Shown: positions 8,490 to 19,173 of the stretch, in pieces
Layout: every line of letters begins with the position of its first letter
Numbering within the stretch: the stretch's first letter is position 1
From: Methanococcoides alaskense
Lineage (GTDB): Archaea > Halobacteriota > Methanosarcinia > Methanosarcinales > Methanosarcinaceae
Length of the DNA stretch: 64,000 bases
NCBI RefSeq assembly: GCF_027594145.1
Contig: NZ_JAQFFK010000001.1
Span: forward strand, 248,001 to 312,000
Direction of reading: 5' to 3'
The notes under the pieces: generated by a model
Databases searched by the model: none
Told to the model about the DNA's origin: nothing
The model's input: only the letters and a program-made list of their open reading frames with translations
Program-made: the position numbers and the translations under genes

Positions 8490-8525
8490 GTCAAAAAAGG
8501 TTAAAGCGGTGACCGAAAGGCCACC
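8490..8525 (-). terminator. Terminator of rps3ae (minus strand)
   Basis: On the minus strand, 8525-8519 (GGTGGCC) pairs with 8514-8508 (GGTCACC) around a TTTC loop, one G-T pair included. A T-rich run (complement of 8490-8500) follows. Correct position and orientation to end the S3Ae transcript. Confidence 0.55.
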
Positions 8526-8541
8526 ATATATATTTTGAAGA

Positions 8542-9303
8542 TCACTCTTCAGTAGGTTTTTCAGGTGCAACTTCTTCAACAGGTGTTTCAGCTACAACTT
8601 CTTCAACAGGTGTTTCAGCTACAACTTCTTCAACAGGTGTTTCAACTACAACTTCTTCAACAGGTGCTTCAGTTACAACTGGTTCAACAGGTGTAATAGA
8701 TGCGACTGCCATGCGATGTGGAGGAACTACCTGAACTTCGGTCTTCCTGATCTCTACTCTTCTGAGTGGATAAATGGACTTTGCTTTCCTGTATATGTTT
8801 GCGGAAAGTTTACCGACAATAGCCTCTTCGACAAACTGCTCGAAGTCGAGTTCAGATGCGCGCTTTGCTGTTGTTTCGGTCATGATGTCCCTGAGTGCCT
8901 TGATCTGGCTTGTCCTTGCTCTCTTTACAGTGAAGCAGATAGGTTTAACCCTGATCTTGTAGCCATCCTTTGTCTTGACATTAAGGTTAGTGTCGATCCT
9001 GGATGTCTGGCGTTTTACAATGGAACGGAGGTAGTCGGTTGTGATCTCGTGACCGATGAACCTTGTATTTGCAACATCGCCTGTGACGTTGTCGATCTCT
9101 AACTTAAGTTTTATGTTGTGTTTTGAGAAATCGTTGGTAAGTTCGCCAACGGTGGTTTCTACAATACGACCAATAAGACTTTCCGGATCGTCAGTTGGAG
9201 TTAAACCGATGTGGTTGCTACCAATGAACTTTGGTGCTACGATGTTATACCACTGTTTTAATTTCCACTTATCTAATTTCCTTTGTACTCTCTTTTTAGC
9301 CAA
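8542..9303 (-). CDS. rps3ae: 30S ribosomal protein S3Ae (eS1)
   Basis: A 253-residue archaeal/eukaryal-type small-subunit protein. '[19 protein letters not shown]', '[12 protein letters not shown]', '[14 protein letters not shown]' and '[19 protein letters not shown]' are S3Ae hallmarks. The folded core ends near residue 205. A C-terminal extension then runs to the end, made of 9-residue repeats (consensus TPVEEVVAE), highly acidic and encoded by a 27-bp tandem repeat. The gene starts with TTG at 9303, six bases after a strong AGGAGG. In many euryarchaea this gene follows pcc1; here serS and udg intervene. Confidence 0.95.
   Translation of the reverse strand: MAKKRVQRKLDKWKLKQWYNIVAPKFIGSNHIGLTPTDDPESLIGRIVETTVGELTNDFSKHNIKLKLEIDNVTGDVANTRFIGHEITTDYLRSIVKRQTSRIDTNLNVKTKDGYKIRVKPICFTVKRARTSQIKALRDIMTETTAKRASELDFEQFVEEAIVGKLSANIYRKAKSIYPLRRVEIRKTEVQVVPPHRMAVASITPVEPVVTEAPVEEVVVETPVEEVVAETPVEEVVAETPVEEVAPEKPTEE
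8567..8694 (-). repeat. 27-bp tandem repeat in the 3' end of rps3ae
   Basis: Nearly five copies of a 27-bp unit, each encoding about TPVEEVVAE. The middle copies are almost identical and the 5' and 3' copies are more diverged. Unit length is a multiple of three, so copy-number change keeps the frame. Read on the plus strand the unit contains CTTCTTCAACAGGTGTTTCA. Confidence 0.85.
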
Positions 9304-9472
9304 GTAATTCCTCCTGTGTGATTATTATTGATGTGTTCGACCAATTCCTTGATCGAACGAAGATATGATGTTCGTGATTCTGACCGGTAAAATTCCCGTT
9401 TGATAGGTTAATTAATAGCGTGCCTATACTGTAGGCGTCTATATATAAATAAATCGGTACATGAAAGGGATA

Positions 9473-10981
9473 TCACAGGAAGCGAATTCCCTTTGGTACC
9501 TCTCCTACCCTTTTTCTGAACTCCTCTGGCCAGTTTACGGGGTCTAGTCCCTTCTGTGCAAAGAACGCAGATGCCCAGCGTTCAAGTCCTACACCTGAAC
9601 AACCAGACCACAGTTCTTCACCGGTCTGGGATTTCACATTGAAACCTGATGGATACTTATTGCCATTGATACTGACGTTCTGGAACTCCAGCCATTCCCC
9701 GTCATCTCCTCTGTATGGCATTGGTGCCTCATAGTCGGTGGTACCTGCCTCACCCTGCTCAGAAAGCCCTGTAAGCCCTTCCTGTGCCATGAACCATGGG
9801 GTTACCCAGGCCTTTCTCCATTCGAGGTCAAGTATCTCATTGAATATGTGCATGTATCTCTCATGCAGCTTCTTGGCTGTCTCAATGACCTGCTCCTTGG
9901 TACCGAGCCATACTATCTCTACACGGTGGAACTCGTCCACACGTTCCATGCCGTGAATTCCGCCACTCTCATAGCGGTGTGATGTTCCGGACTTGTCAAA
10001 GACCTTTATTGGGAACTCCTCGGTAGGTATGGTCTCTCCCTGCAGATACATCCAGAAAGGTGGGCACTGTGCATAACACAGGCCACCGATGGGGTCACCG
10101 ATCTTTGATTTGATAAGCTCGGTAGGCACTTCATGTGTGACCTTGTAATGGTCGGATACCTCTTCCCAGTATGCAGGGTCCCTTGTCTTTGGGGGGCATA
10201 CATAGTATATCTCAGGGTAGACACCCTTTGCATGACCGGATTTCTGCCAGACCTCCCATGGAACAAGTTTCGGGAAGATCATTTCTCTGTATCCAAGAGG
10301 TTCAAGAAGCTCATCATAGACTATCTTCTCAAATGTCCTGAACATCTTTGTGGACTGCGGGCCGTGTATCCATTGACCACGGCTTGCACCCCGCTTGATC
10401 CATCCATGTTTCATCATTTCCTGAGTAGGGTCTCCGGCGAACGTGTGTTCCTTCTTGTCACTTTCCCAGAGGATCTGCCAGTGTTCCGCTTTGCCGCCAT
10501 AATCCTTTGCCCTGACCTTCTCTTCCATAAGGGTAAGTATCCTGTCAGGAATACGTCTCTCAAGCTCGGATTCTCCAACATCCAGCTCAAGAATAAGGCC
10601 ACCCTCGACTTTTGAGATATTGCTCACGTGAGGGATGTTCATATTGCCAATTTCCCCTTCCGATGGCATTGTTATAGTAAACTCCTTGACATCGACACCG
10701 CGAATGCCGATACGGAAATCCTTTCCAAGCTTGGCAGCAAGTGGCTTTTTCAGGCGCATTATTGCATCGTGTGCCCTGACATACCTTCCGGATTCAATGG
10801 TGAGCTCGATACTTCCGTCCACAATATCCCATTGTGTTATCTTCGCTCCCTGTCCTTCAGGTGCTCCTTTTTTAAGGATGGTATTGTTTGCCTCATCAAA
10901 ATACTGGGCAATAACTTCCTTTGCACCGGTTGGGTCGGCACTGGTTTTGAATGCTCCTTTAAGATTGAATTTAAGTTCCAT
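9473..10981 (-). CDS. serS: Seryl-tRNA synthetase, methanogenic type (SerRS2)
   Basis: A 502-residue rare-type SerRS, the length of the characterised Methanosarcina barkeri enzyme. This class has a unique N-terminal tRNA-binding domain (residues 1 to about 165) and a zinc-dependent class II core instead of the classical coiled-coil arm. Seen here: motif 2-like '[19 protein letters not shown]', the potential zinc ligands Cys in '[10 protein letters not shown]' and '[13 protein letters not shown]', and motif 3 GLERWA. I chose the ATG at 10981 ([11 protein letters not shown]), because the 15-residue longer reading to 11026 lacks support and exceeds the family length. No classical serS is visible in this window. 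Confidence 0.95.
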   Translation of the reverse strand: MELKFNLKGAFKTSADPTGAKEVIAQYFDEANNTILKKGAPEGQGAKITQWDIVDGSIELTIESGRYVRAHDAIMRLKKPLAAKLGKDFRIGIRGVDVKEFTITMPSEGEIGNMNIPHVSNISKVEGGLILELDVGESELERRIPDRILTLMEEKVRAKDYGGKAEHWQILWESDKKEHTFAGDPTQEMMKHGWIKRGASRGQWIHGPQSTKMFRTFEKIVYDELLEPLGYREMIFPKLVPWEVWQKSGHAKGVYPEIYYVCPPKTRDPAYWEEVSDHYKVTHEVPTELIKSKIGDPIGGLCYAQCPPFWMYLQGETIPTEEFPIKVFDKSGTSHRYESGGIHGMERVDEFHRVEIVWLGTKEQVIETAKKLHERYMHIFNEILDLEWRKAWVTPWFMAQEGLTGLSEQGEAGTTDYEAPMPYRGDDGEWLEFQNVSINGNKYPSGFNVKSQTGEELWSGCSGVGLERWASAFFAQKGLDPVNWPEEFRKRVGEVPKGIRFL

Positions 10982-11154
10982 ACATTTTTCCTCTTGAAAC
11001 TGACCGTGATAAGATGGACCACTCATACTATTTCTGATAATTAGTAAATAGTGGTCTAATTAATTGGATCTGATCGCTAACGAACAGTTATGAAATAGGC
11101 TTTAGATTTAATAATTTTTCCAACAAAAGCAGGTGGATACTGGAATGAATATGA

Positions 11155-11709
11155 TCATTCATTTTCCCAGAGATGGCGATTCTCATCAAGGAATCTATGC
11201 TGGTCTTCTGTCCTTGACCTTGTATAGATCAATGCTGCCGGATGGAATATCTTCAGTACATTCTTGCCTTCAAGCATCTCAACAGCTCCCCAGTCCATCT
11301 TATGGCCACTGCAAAATGCTTTCTCTGCAGTGTTCCCAAGCAGGACTATAAGGTTCGGGTCAAGCAGTTGGATCTGTCTGGTCAGGAAAGGTTTACAGCA
11401 ATCCAGCTCCTTTTTGTTGGGATTGCGGTTATTTGGTGGCCTGCACTTGATAGTATTGATGACAGCCCAGTCAGAACTTTCAAGTCCCATATATTCAATA
11501 AGCTCATCCAGTATCTTCCCTGCACGACCACAGAAAGGCACGCCTGTTTCGTCTTCGTTCTTCCCTGGTGCTTCACCTATGAAAAGCACTTTCGGCTCAT
11601 CCGAACCTTTGCGTACGACCTTGTTAATGACCGTTTCAGAAAGAGGGCATGCTGTACAATCAAGGATGTCCTTCTCCACATCCTCTAATGTTGTCCATTC
11701 GTTTTTCAT
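11155..11709 (-). CDS. udg: Uracil-DNA glycosylase, family 4 (Fe-S type)
   Basis: A 184-residue DNA-repair glycosylase removing uracil from DNA. It shows motif 1 'FIGEAPGKNEDETG', with 'PFCGRAG' following, and motif 3 'FHPAAL' near the C-terminus. Four Cys positioned for a [4Fe-4S] cluster are visible: CTACPLSE near residue 17-20 and KCRPPNN / LDCCKPF near 83-103. The start overlaps the pcc1 stop (ATGA), so it is translationally coupled in the recJ-pcc1-udg operon. Function secure. Confidence 0.92.
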   Translation of the reverse strand: MKNEWTTLEDVEKDILDCTACPLSETVINKVVRKGSDEPKVLFIGEAPGKNEDETGVPFCGRAGKILDELIEYMGLESSDWAVINTIKCRPPNNRNPNKKELDCCKPFLTRQIQLLDPNLIVLLGNTAEKAFCSGHKMDWGAVEMLEGKNVLKIFHPAALIYTRSRTEDQHRFLDENRHLWENE

Positions 11710-11945
11710 TCTTTGTCCTCTATCTCACATATCACATCTTCAGCTATCTTTGCGTTCATCAAGAGATCATCAACAGTTGCTATCAGGGATGATATCTTCT
11801 CGGTCCTGATCGTAATAACAGCTTTTCCCTCTCCGATCTCAGTTCCCATGTTCGAGAGATTGTCCGGTTTCAATGAAAGGGCGACCTTTTCAGCGATGCT
11901 GGGTGCATCAGTACTGATAAACTCAAGAGTGGTGGATATTTTCAT
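11706..11945 (-). CDS. pcc1: KEOPS complex subunit Pcc1
   Basis: A 79-residue Pcc1-type protein, a dimerising scaffold of the KEOPS complex that makes the t6A modification on ANN-decoding tRNAs. The pattern 'LEFISTDAPSIAEKVALSLKPDN', given in parts across residues 8-30, with 'ISSLIATVDDLLMNAKIAEDV', is typical. It lies 9 bases after recJ and overlaps udg by 4 bases. The recJ-pcc1 adjacency near ribosomal genes is common in euryarchaea and supports the call. Confidence 0.85.
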   Translation of the reverse strand: MKISTTLEFISTDAPSIAEKVALSLKPDNLSNMGTEIGEGKAVITIRTEKISSLIATVDDLLMNAKIAEDVICEIEDKE

Positions 11946-11954
11946 GTTCTCACA

Positions 11955-13268
11955 TCAGGAAAGCTGTTCAGCAACGATGTCATCCACAAGAGCAATGAAC
12001 TTCTCTATCTTTTCCGGTTCTACAGAAGCTCCGGATGCGATATTGTGTCCGCCACCTTGTCCGCCAACCGCATCAGCCGCTGTTCGCATGGCATATGCAA
12101 GGTCAAGCCCTTTGCTAACAAGTTCTCTTGTCCCTCTTGATGATATCTTCACTTTACCTTCCACCTTGTTAATGGCAACAAAAGGCATATCGGGATGGAT
12201 GTATCGTATGACAGTGCTTGCTATCATCCCTGTGGACTCGAGGTCATCACCTATCAGATAATAGATACTCTTCCCCTTTTGCAATAGTCCTTCAGCTTTA
12301 ATTATATCATTGACAATTGCTTTCTGGCTCTGGATGGTCATTTCCTTTGCTTCGTCAAGGGTGGAATCGTCTCTCATGCAAAGAGAGAGTGCCAGTCCTG
12401 GAACTTTCTGTTTTCCACAAGTGTTCATTATGGCAACAAGATCATAGACGTTCTTCACAACTTCATTGTTCAGAACATAAACGTCACCCACAGCAGCATC
12501 GATAGCTTCAGGACTTGCTCTTTTTGTAAGCTTCAATACAATGGTCGATATCAGCTTTTGCAGTTTATCATTGTCCATTGATTCGATGTCGCCATGTATC
12601 TCGAGCATGTCAAGGAAACTGTCTATCTTTTCACGATCTCCTGTGATGTCAAGATAAGGCTCGGGTGTATTCTCAAGTATCTCTGCAATGTCACCACTGC
12701 CTACTTTCAATCCCTTCTTGATGGAAACGACTCCAGCTTCCACAGCCTCGTCCAGTATTATCTTGTTCGCCGTTTCAAAAAGCTGCTTATCCCCAACTGC
12801 GCCTGCAATTGCAATGCCGGCAAGGTCTACATTTTCATGATCAAGCCCCTTTGCTACTAGGTATGTAGTGGTAGCTCCGCATAGGTGGACAGCACCATCG
12901 ATGCCGAACATATGCGGATTTATCATGGCCTTGGCAGGTGAATCTCCGACCGGTTTATGGTGGTCGATGACAATTGTATCGTGCAGTACCTTTCCAATGA
13001 TATCTGGCTGACCGCTGCCCATGTCGCAGAAGATAACGATATCTCCTTCATTAGTTGTCTCATTGACCATTTCGGCAACACTGTCATCGAGCCGGCTTAC
13101 GATCGTAAGGTGATATGGTATGTTCTTCCTGAGGAGCGCCTGGCAGATGATAGCAGCAGATGATATTCCGTCCGCATCGTTATGGGAAATAACACGTGCA
13201 TGGCTGTATTCTTCTATAATATCTGCTATCTGCTCTGCAAGTTCGCTTATTTTTTGCATTTCTATCAA
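11955..13268 (-). CDS. recJ: RecJ-like DHH-family single-strand exonuclease
   Basis: A 437-residue DHH-DHHA1 phosphoesterase. Visible motifs: 'SHNDADGISSAAI' (motif I, residues 28-40), 'DMGSGQPD' (about 84), the DHH signature 'VIDHHKPVGD' (around 100), and near the C-terminus 'GGQGGGHNIASGASV' (DHHA1). Archaeal members are 5'-3' or 3'-5' exonucleases, some bound to the GINS replication complex. It starts with TTG at 13268 after GGGTGA; an ATG lies at 13259. It heads the recJ-pcc1-udg group and follows the glm genes by about 55 bases. Confidence 0.9.
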   Translation of the reverse strand: MIEMQKISELAEQIADIIEEYSHARVISHNDADGISSAAIICQALLRKNIPYHLTIVSRLDDSVAEMVNETTNEGDIVIFCDMGSGQPDIIGKVLHDTIVIDHHKPVGDSPAKAMINPHMFGIDGAVHLCGATTTYLVAKGLDHENVDLAGIAIAGAVGDKQLFETANKIILDEAVEAGVVSIKKGLKVGSGDIAEILENTPEPYLDITGDREKIDSFLDMLEIHGDIESMDNDKLQKLISTIVLKLTKRASPEAIDAAVGDVYVLNNEVVKNVYDLVAIMNTCGKQKVPGLALSLCMRDDSTLDEAKEMTIQSQKAIVNDIIKAEGLLQKGKSIYYLIGDDLESTGMIASTVIRYIHPDMPFVAINKVEGKVKISSRGTRELVSKGLDLAYAMRTAADAVGGQGGGHNIASGASVEPEKIEKFIALVDDIVAEQLS

Positions 13269-13323
13269 TCAGATCACCCGTATGTACAACCTTAAATACA
13301 TAAATAACAACACAGATCCGGCG

Positions 13324-14514
13324 TTATCGAACGACCTCTCCGGGTCTGGTATAGCTTCTACTTTCCATAACGGTTCCAACGTTGATACTGGAATTTATTC
13401 CTGTGTGAACGTCATCACCCATTATGACCCCAAGTTTCCTTCTTCCAGAATCCGTTAGTTTGCCTTTAATTTTCACCTTGATGTTCTTACCATCATGGCG
13501 TAGATTGGCAACCTTAGTTCCGGCACCGAAATTACACTTTCGGCCTATAATACTGTCTCCCAGATACGTGAGGTGTCCTATATTCGTACCATCCATTATT
13601 ATGCTGTTCTTCACTTCAACGGCATTTCCGATATGCACATCATTTCCAATGGCAGTTGAAGGGCGTATGAAACAATTAGGTCCTATGTCACAATCATCTC
13701 CGATTATCACCGGTCCGATAATGTATGCGCCATTGCGTATCAGAGTTCCTCTGCCAATACTCACATCCCCGATAAGGGTGGCATTGGGTTCAATGACTCC
13801 TTTTACGGTAGGTTCCATTCGGTTTAAAAGGACTGCGTTCGCATCCAGCATGTCCCAAGGCCTTCCGATATCTATCCACTCTTCTTCCAGTATCTCATAT
13901 CCGACATCTGCATCACTGTTGATGAGCATCTGGAGGGAATCGGTTATCTCGTATTCCTCTCTTGGTGACAATGTCGTTTGTTCGATAAGGTCGAAGATGG
14001 TTTCGCTGAAAAGATAGATTCCGGCATTTGCAAGGTCTGTTGGTGGGAACTCTGGCTTTTCTATAATATTTATGATCTTATTCCCATCAGTTTCAATAAC
14101 GCCAAAATCCGATGGATTGTCCACACGTTTTACAGTTATTACTGCATCTTCCTTCCTTTCGATCATGTGGCTGATGTGGTCGGAACTGACCAGTACATCG
14201 CCATTCAGGACTATGAACTTGTCTTTGACATGACCCTTTGCATATCCGATAGCGTTTGCAGTGCCAAGTTGCTCTTCCTGATGGACATGGTCAATTATAA
14301 CATTCCATCTATCGCCATTTCCAAAATATTGCTCGATGACTTCTTCATGATATCCTGTGATAAAAACGAATCCGTCAATTCCTGCTTCGATGGCAGAATC
14401 CACTATATGCTCTAACATGGGCTTGTTGGCGACAGGAAGCATGACCTTTGGAATGGATGATGTCAAAGGGCGCATTCGGGTGCCTTCTCCCGCCGCAAGT
14501 ATGACAGCTTTCAA
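13324..14514 (-). CDS. glmU: Sugar-1-phosphate nucleotidyltransferase with left-handed beta-helix (GlmU-type), copy 2
   Basis: A 396-residue bifunctional-type enzyme. Residues 1-230 are the nucleotidyltransferase: '[15 protein letters not shown]' binds the nucleotide and Lys24 lies in [11 protein letters not shown]; '[11 protein letters not shown]' holds the metal site. Residues about 235-390 form hexapeptide (left-handed beta-helix) repeats such as '[15 protein letters not shown]', as in acetyltransferases. It could make UDP-GlcNAc from GlcN-1-P, or dTDP/UDP-glucose; the gene block favours UDP-GlcNAc. Overlaps glmM by 4 bases. A paralogue lies at 17688-18905. Confidence 0.85.
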   Translation of the reverse strand: MKAVILAAGEGTRMRPLTSSIPKVMLPVANKPMLEHIVDSAIEAGIDGFVFITGYHEEVIEQYFGNGDRWNVIIDHVHQEEQLGTANAIGYAKGHVKDKFIVLNGDVLVSSDHISHMIERKEDAVITVKRVDNPSDFGVIETDGNKIINIIEKPEFPPTDLANAGIYLFSETIFDLIEQTTLSPREEYEITDSLQMLINSDADVGYEILEEEWIDIGRPWDMLDANAVLLNRMEPTVKGVIEPNATLIGDVSIGRGTLIRNGAYIIGPVIIGDDCDIGPNCFIRPSTAIGNDVHIGNAVEVKNSIIMDGTNIGHLTYLGDSIIGRKCNFGAGTKVANLRHDGKNIKVKIKGKLTDSGRRKLGVIMGDDVHTGINSSINVGTVMESRSYTRPGEVVR

Positions 14515-15812
14515 TTAAGGGCCTCCTTGATAATGTTCTCTGCCATGCTGAACAATCTATCAGCACCTTCTCTTGCTTCGGCTGTGATCCTTATCTTCGG
14601 TTCTGTCCCTGAAGGTCTCACAAGAACCCATCCGTTATCCATTTCCACGCGTATTCCATCGATGTCAGATATATTCCCGCATTTATCGAGTTTTGAATGG
14701 ACAACTTCCATAACATGCGCTTTCCTTTCGTTGTCACATTTCACTGTGCCGCGATATGTTGGATAATGGGGTAATTCTTCTTTAAGCTCTGACAATGTTC
14801 TGCTCTCTATAAGCTCCATTATCTTTGCAGAAGCGAATATCCCATCCGGACAATAGGATATCTTCGGGAAGATCCAGCTTCCGGAAGGTTCTCCTCCAAT
14901 ATCTGCGTTGCATTTTTTGATCTCTTCTGCAACGTAGACATCTCCGACCCTTGTACGAATCACAGTTGAGCTGGGCAGGGCATCGTCCACCATCATCGAG
15001 GTATCCACGGGTACGACAATTTTAGCACCTTCATCGCATTCATGTCTGGCAAAAAGTGCAAGCATCTCATCGCCGGTAATGAACTCTCCCTTCTCGTCGA
15101 TCGCCATCATCCTGTCTGCATCGCCATCCTGGGCAATGCCAATATCTGCACCGAATTCTTTTACGGCTGTTTTGAGCAGGGTAAGGTTCGCATCGTTGGG
15201 TTCGGGATTGCGTGCCGGGAAGTAACCGTCAGGTTGGGAATTAAGGGTGATGACCTCACAGCCCATTTTACGGAGCACATATGGAGTTATCGTGCTACCT
15301 GCACCGCATCCGCAGTCAATGATAACACGTTTTGATGACCTTTTGACATTCTGCAATATCATGTTGGTGTGCTGGCGGATTGCATTCGCATCTTCTGACA
15401 CATTGCCTATTTTGTCCCAACTGACAGGTTCGAAATCTTCTATTTCTATGCAGTCCTCTATCTCTTCCTGCTGGCTGGAATCAAAGGCCATTCCATCAGG
15501 GTTCCATAACTTTATTCCTACATATTCTGCGGGATTATGGGATGCAGTTATCATTACTCCACAATCATAGTCCTTTGTTGCATATGCAAGGGTTGGCGTA
15601 CTGACCATTCCGATACGTACAACATCACAGCCTGCTGAAAGAAGCCCGGAAATTATGGCATGTTCTATCATTTCTCCTGCAATGCGGGGGTCACGACCTA
15701 CAACTGCACTCCTTTTTGTTTTACCGAGTGCAAGACCTACCTTCAGGGCAAGGTCTGTTGTAACTTCCTTATTGGTAATTCCTCTTATTCCAGATGATCC
15801 GAATAATTTCAT
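14511..15812 (-). CDS. glmM: Phosphoglucosamine mutase GlmM
   Basis: A 433-residue alpha-D-phosphohexomutase converting GlcN-6-P to GlcN-1-P. The N-terminal 'FGSSGIRGI', the phosphoserine loop '[19 protein letters not shown]', the metal loop 'DGDADRM' and the C-terminal phosphate-binding '[13 protein letters not shown]' are all present in order. I chose ATG at 15812 with GGAGCT upstream, rather than the longer reading overlapping glmS. It sits between glmS and a GlmU-type gene, which supports glucosamine over mannose or glucose as substrate. Confidence 0.92.
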   Translation of the reverse strand: MKLFGSSGIRGITNKEVTTDLALKVGLALGKTKRSAVVGRDPRIAGEMIEHAIISGLLSAGCDVVRIGMVSTPTLAYATKDYDCGVMITASHNPAEYVGIKLWNPDGMAFDSSQQEEIEDCIEIEDFEPVSWDKIGNVSEDANAIRQHTNMILQNVKRSSKRVIIDCGCGAGSTITPYVLRKMGCEVITLNSQPDGYFPARNPEPNDANLTLLKTAVKEFGADIGIAQDGDADRMMAIDEKGEFITGDEMLALFARHECDEGAKIVVPVDTSMMVDDALPSSTVIRTRVGDVYVAEEIKKCNADIGGEPSGSWIFPKISYCPDGIFASAKIMELIESRTLSELKEELPHYPTYRGTVKCDNERKAHVMEVVHSKLDKCGNISDIDGIRVEMDNGWVLVRPSGTEPKIRITAEAREGADRLFSMAENIIKEALN

Positions 15813-15831
15813 ATGATAGCTCCATTTTTCC

Positions 15832-17676
15832 TTATTCAACAGTTACGCTTTTTGCAAGGTTCTTCGGTTTGTCTATAGAGCAGTCTCTTGCAAGGGCGGT
15901 ATAATATGCAAGCAATTGCAGTACAACGGATGACAGTATTGGTGCAAGCATCTCATGTGTCGGTGGAATGCGCAGCACATGGTCAACATATTTCTCTATC
16001 TCCGTATCACCTTTTTCTGCTACGGCAATGACCATGGCTTCTCTTGCCTTTACTTCCTTTATGTTGCTCAATATCTTGTCATAGACATGCCCCTTTGTAG
16101 CAATTGCGACAACGGGGGTTCCCTTATCAAGAAGGGCCAGTGGTCCGTGCTTTAATTCTCCGCCGGCAAAGCCTTCGGCATGTATGTATGATATTTCTTT
16201 GAGCTTTAGTGCACCTTCCAGTGCAACTGGATAGTTCACATTTCTTCCAACAAAGAAATAATCCCTCTCTTCTGCGAAGATCTCAGCACATTCACGGATC
16301 TCCGCTTTGTGGTTCAATATCTTCTGTATCTTTCCCGGAATCCTTTTAAGTTCTATCAGCAGGTCCTTTGCTTCATTTGTGTTGATGGTTCCTCTGGCTC
16401 TTGCAAAGCGTATGGAAAGTAAATAAAGCACTATAAGCTGGGCTGTGAACGTCTTTGTGGCGGCAACCCCTATCTCTGGCCCTGCTCTTGTATATAGGAC
16501 GCTGTCGACAACTCTTGTTATGCTGCTACCAACAACATTGGTAATAGCAATGGAACTACAACCGTAAGCTTTGCAGCTTTTGACGGCTGCAAGGGTATCT
16601 GCTGTTTCACCGGATTGCGTTATAGCAATTGAGAGGACATTATGTCTCATTATCGGATTGCCGTATCGGAACTCTGAGGCGATGTCTACATCAGTGTGTA
16701 TTCCGGCAAGGTTCTCAAAAAAGTATTTTCCTAGAAGTCCTGCATTCCATGATGTTCCGCAGGCAATTATCTCTATCCTGTCAATATTCCTGATCTCTTC
16801 GTCGGATATGTTCAATTCTTCCAGATTGACCGAACCGTCAAGTTCGGACAGCTTTCCTGCGAACGTGTCATGCACAGAAGTCGCTTGCTCGTGTATCTCT
16901 TTAAGCATGAAGTGCTCATAGCCTGCTTTTTCTGCTGCTTCGATATCCCATTCGATGGTAGTTGTTTCCTTTTCTATCACATTTCCGTCGATGTCGTAAA
17001 ATTCAACTCCACTTGGTTGCATTTTAACGAGGTTCAGATCATCTACAAAAACGACTTTTTTTGTGTGACTTAGAAAAGCTGTAACGTCAGATGCTGCGTA
17101 GTATTCACCATCCCCTATACCTATTATCAGAGGGCTATCTTTTCTGGCTGCCAGCATGGTATCAGGTTCACTGCCACAAACGGTGGTGATGGCATATGAT
17201 CCTTCTAATTCTTTTAATGTCTGTTGAAGTGCAGTGAATAGGTCGCATGTCTTTTCGGTATTGTTTGCACTGCCATATAATTTTGAATGCATCAGATGTG
17301 CAATGACCTCTGTGTCAGTTTCAGAGAGGAATTTATATCCTTTTTTTTGTAATTGTTCTTTTATGTTCAGGTAATTCTCAATGATCCCATTATGGACTAC
17401 GGATATATCACCTGAGTTGTGTGGGTGGGAGTTGACGGTACTTGGTACTCCATGTGTGGCCCAGCGTGTGTGTCCAATGCCGATGTTTCCCTTTATGTCG
17501 TCCTTAAGTATTTTTTCAAGATCTTTTATTCTGCCTATGGTCTTGTATGTAGTTATATTTTCATTTAGTAGTGTTATGCCTGCGGAGTCATAACCTCTGT
17601 ATTCAAGTTTTTTCAATGACTCTACTAATATGGGGGCAGCATCCCGCGTTCCTACATATCCTATAATTCCGCACAT
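15832..17676 (-). CDS. glmS: Glutamine--fructose-6-phosphate aminotransferase GlmS
   Basis: A 614-residue enzyme making glucosamine-6-P. The catalytic Cys1 of the N-terminal glutamine amidohydrolase is in MCGIIGYVG, with 'GHTRWATHG' and 'VHNGIIENY' as expected. Two SIS domains follow (CGTSWNAGL near 305 and '[18 protein letters not shown]' near 460). The C-terminus '[13 protein letters not shown]' matches the conserved tail of the family. Full length. It is the entry step of the UDP-GlcNAc block, 20 bases before glmM and 12 bases after the first nucleotidyltransferase. No ribozyme-like 5' element can be placed in the short gap. Confidence 0.96.
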   Translation of the reverse strand: MCGIIGYVGTRDAAPILVESLKKLEYRGYDSAGITLLNENITTYKTIGRIKDLEKILKDDIKGNIGIGHTRWATHGVPSTVNSHPHNSGDISVVHNGIIENYLNIKEQLQKKGYKFLSETDTEVIAHLMHSKLYGSANNTEKTCDLFTALQQTLKELEGSYAITTVCGSEPDTMLAARKDSPLIIGIGDGEYYAASDVTAFLSHTKKVVFVDDLNLVKMQPSGVEFYDIDGNVIEKETTTIEWDIEAAEKAGYEHFMLKEIHEQATSVHDTFAGKLSELDGSVNLEELNISDEEIRNIDRIEIIACGTSWNAGLLGKYFFENLAGIHTDVDIASEFRYGNPIMRHNVLSIAITQSGETADTLAAVKSCKAYGCSSIAITNVVGSSITRVVDSVLYTRAGPEIGVAATKTFTAQLIVLYLLSIRFARARGTINTNEAKDLLIELKRIPGKIQKILNHKAEIRECAEIFAEERDYFFVGRNVNYPVALEGALKLKEISYIHAEGFAGGELKHGPLALLDKGTPVVAIATKGHVYDKILSNIKEVKAREAMVIAVAEKGDTEIEKYVDHVLRIPPTHEMLAPILSSVVLQLLAYYTALARDCSIDKPKNLAKSVTVE

Positions 17677-17687
17677 TTTAATACCTC

Positions 17688-18905
17688 TTAGACCACAATG
17701 GAATTTTCAGGCAAATTCCGGGATATTATCTTTCCTGAATCGATATTGCAGTTCGATGATATCATTGCTCCAGCTTTGACAAGCACCCGGTGGCCTATTA
17801 TGTTGTCATCACCTGTGATGGTCCCAAGTTTATCGGCAGTTTGTATCTCTTCTTCCATTTCGATCTTGAGATTCTCTTTGTCCTCTGTGATGAAGTAAGG
17901 TCCAATGAAATTGTTCATTCCTATTACGGAGTTGGCTATGTTTGAATGGTTTCCTATCCGTGTATTGTTCATAATGATGCTGTTCTGTATGTGGGTGAAT
18001 GAGCTTATGGTTACGTTGTCCCCTATTGTGGTGGATGGGAGGATCACAACGGTTGGTGCGATCTCACAATTGTCTCCGATAAGGGCAGGTCCTACGATGT
18101 AGCATCCTGATCTTATTATCGTATTGTTTCCAATACTGACGTTTCCGCGAATTATGGCACCTTCTTCAACAGTACCTTTTATTTCATGTTCTTTGTACCT
18201 GTCAAGGACCATTGAATTGTCTTTTAATATGTCCCATGAAAAGATGGCATCACGCCATAGTGAATCTGTTATCACATGTTCTACCTGGATGCCATCATCG
18301 ATCATCTGTTGCAATGTATCTGTTATTGCGTATTCTCCCATTTGGGATATGGGGGTTTGCTCGATCCTTTCAAAAATCTCCTGGTCGAACATGTATATGC
18401 CTGTGTTTACTACATGGCTGATCTCAAAGGTGGGTTTTTCAATTATCTTCTTTACTTTTTTGCCATCGCAAATGATGACGCCATATCCGCGAGTATGTTC
18501 TTTTCTCGCTGTTAATATGGTCGCATTTCCTTTGTGATTTTCCAGAAGGTCTTTGATGGTGCTTGTCTCTATTACGTTGTCGCCGTTGAGGACCAGGAAT
18601 GTTTCGTCCTCTTCTTCCATAAGTTCTGCAACCTGCTTTATAGCATGTGCTGTTCCAAGCTGTGCTTTCTGGTGGACGTATGTTATGTTTATTCCAAAAT
18701 CAATACCATCTTCAAAATAGTCCATTATACGTTCTCTTTCGTAGCCTACTACAATGATGAGGTCCTTTATCCCGTTTTTTGCGAGTGAGTCTATTACATG
18801 CTCTATTATTGGTTTATTTGCAACGGGCAGCATGACCTTTGAACGTGTCAGTGTGAGTGGCCTGCAACGTAGTCCTTCTCCGGCAGCCAAGATTACAGCT
18901 TTCAT
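17688..18905 (-). CDS. Sugar-1-phosphate nucleotidyltransferase with left-handed beta-helix (GlmU-type), copy 1
   Basis: A 405-residue paralogue of the 13324-14514 product. N-terminal '[20 protein letters not shown]' and 'FLVLNGDNVIE' mark the nucleotidyltransferase, and hexapeptide repeats (IIRGNVSIGNNTIIRSG) run from about residue 245 on. It is the first gene of the glm operon, with an AT-rich TATA-like ATATAAATTC upstream (complement near 18928-18940). With two such enzymes flanking glmS-glmM, one may make UDP-GlcNAc and the other UDP- or dTDP-glucose, or they may split uridylyl- and acetyltransfer. Sequence alone does not decide. Confidence 0.82.
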   Translation of the reverse strand: MKAVILAAGEGLRCRPLTLTRSKVMLPVANKPIIEHVIDSLAKNGIKDLIIVVGYERERIMDYFEDGIDFGINITYVHQKAQLGTAHAIKQVAELMEEEDETFLVLNGDNVIETSTIKDLLENHKGNATILTARKEHTRGYGVIICDGKKVKKIIEKPTFEISHVVNTGIYMFDQEIFERIEQTPISQMGEYAITDTLQQMIDDGIQVEHVITDSLWRDAIFSWDILKDNSMVLDRYKEHEIKGTVEEGAIIRGNVSIGNNTIIRSGCYIVGPALIGDNCEIAPTVVILPSTTIGDNVTISSFTHIQNSIIMNNTRIGNHSNIANSVIGMNNFIGPYFITEDKENLKIEMEEEIQTADKLGTITGDDNIIGHRVLVKAGAMISSNCNIDSGKIISRNLPENSIVV

Positions 18906-19173
18906 GACTTTTAGAGGTCATTCTAAGAATTTATATCTTGCCTTTTAGGGATTTATAGGAATCTTTAAGGATTCAACTGAATTCGTATGGCTGGATCTAT
19001 GTTAATGGCAAGAGTACTAAGGATCATATGAGGGTCTGTCTACAGGAATAGTGATATGAATAGGACGTTATGCTGGTATTAGTAGTTGAAAGAATGTCAA
19101 TAAATGTAAAAAAAGTAGATGGATGATCGGCATGAGCCGAACATCAATAAATTCACAAGAGTGGCCAGGCCAC

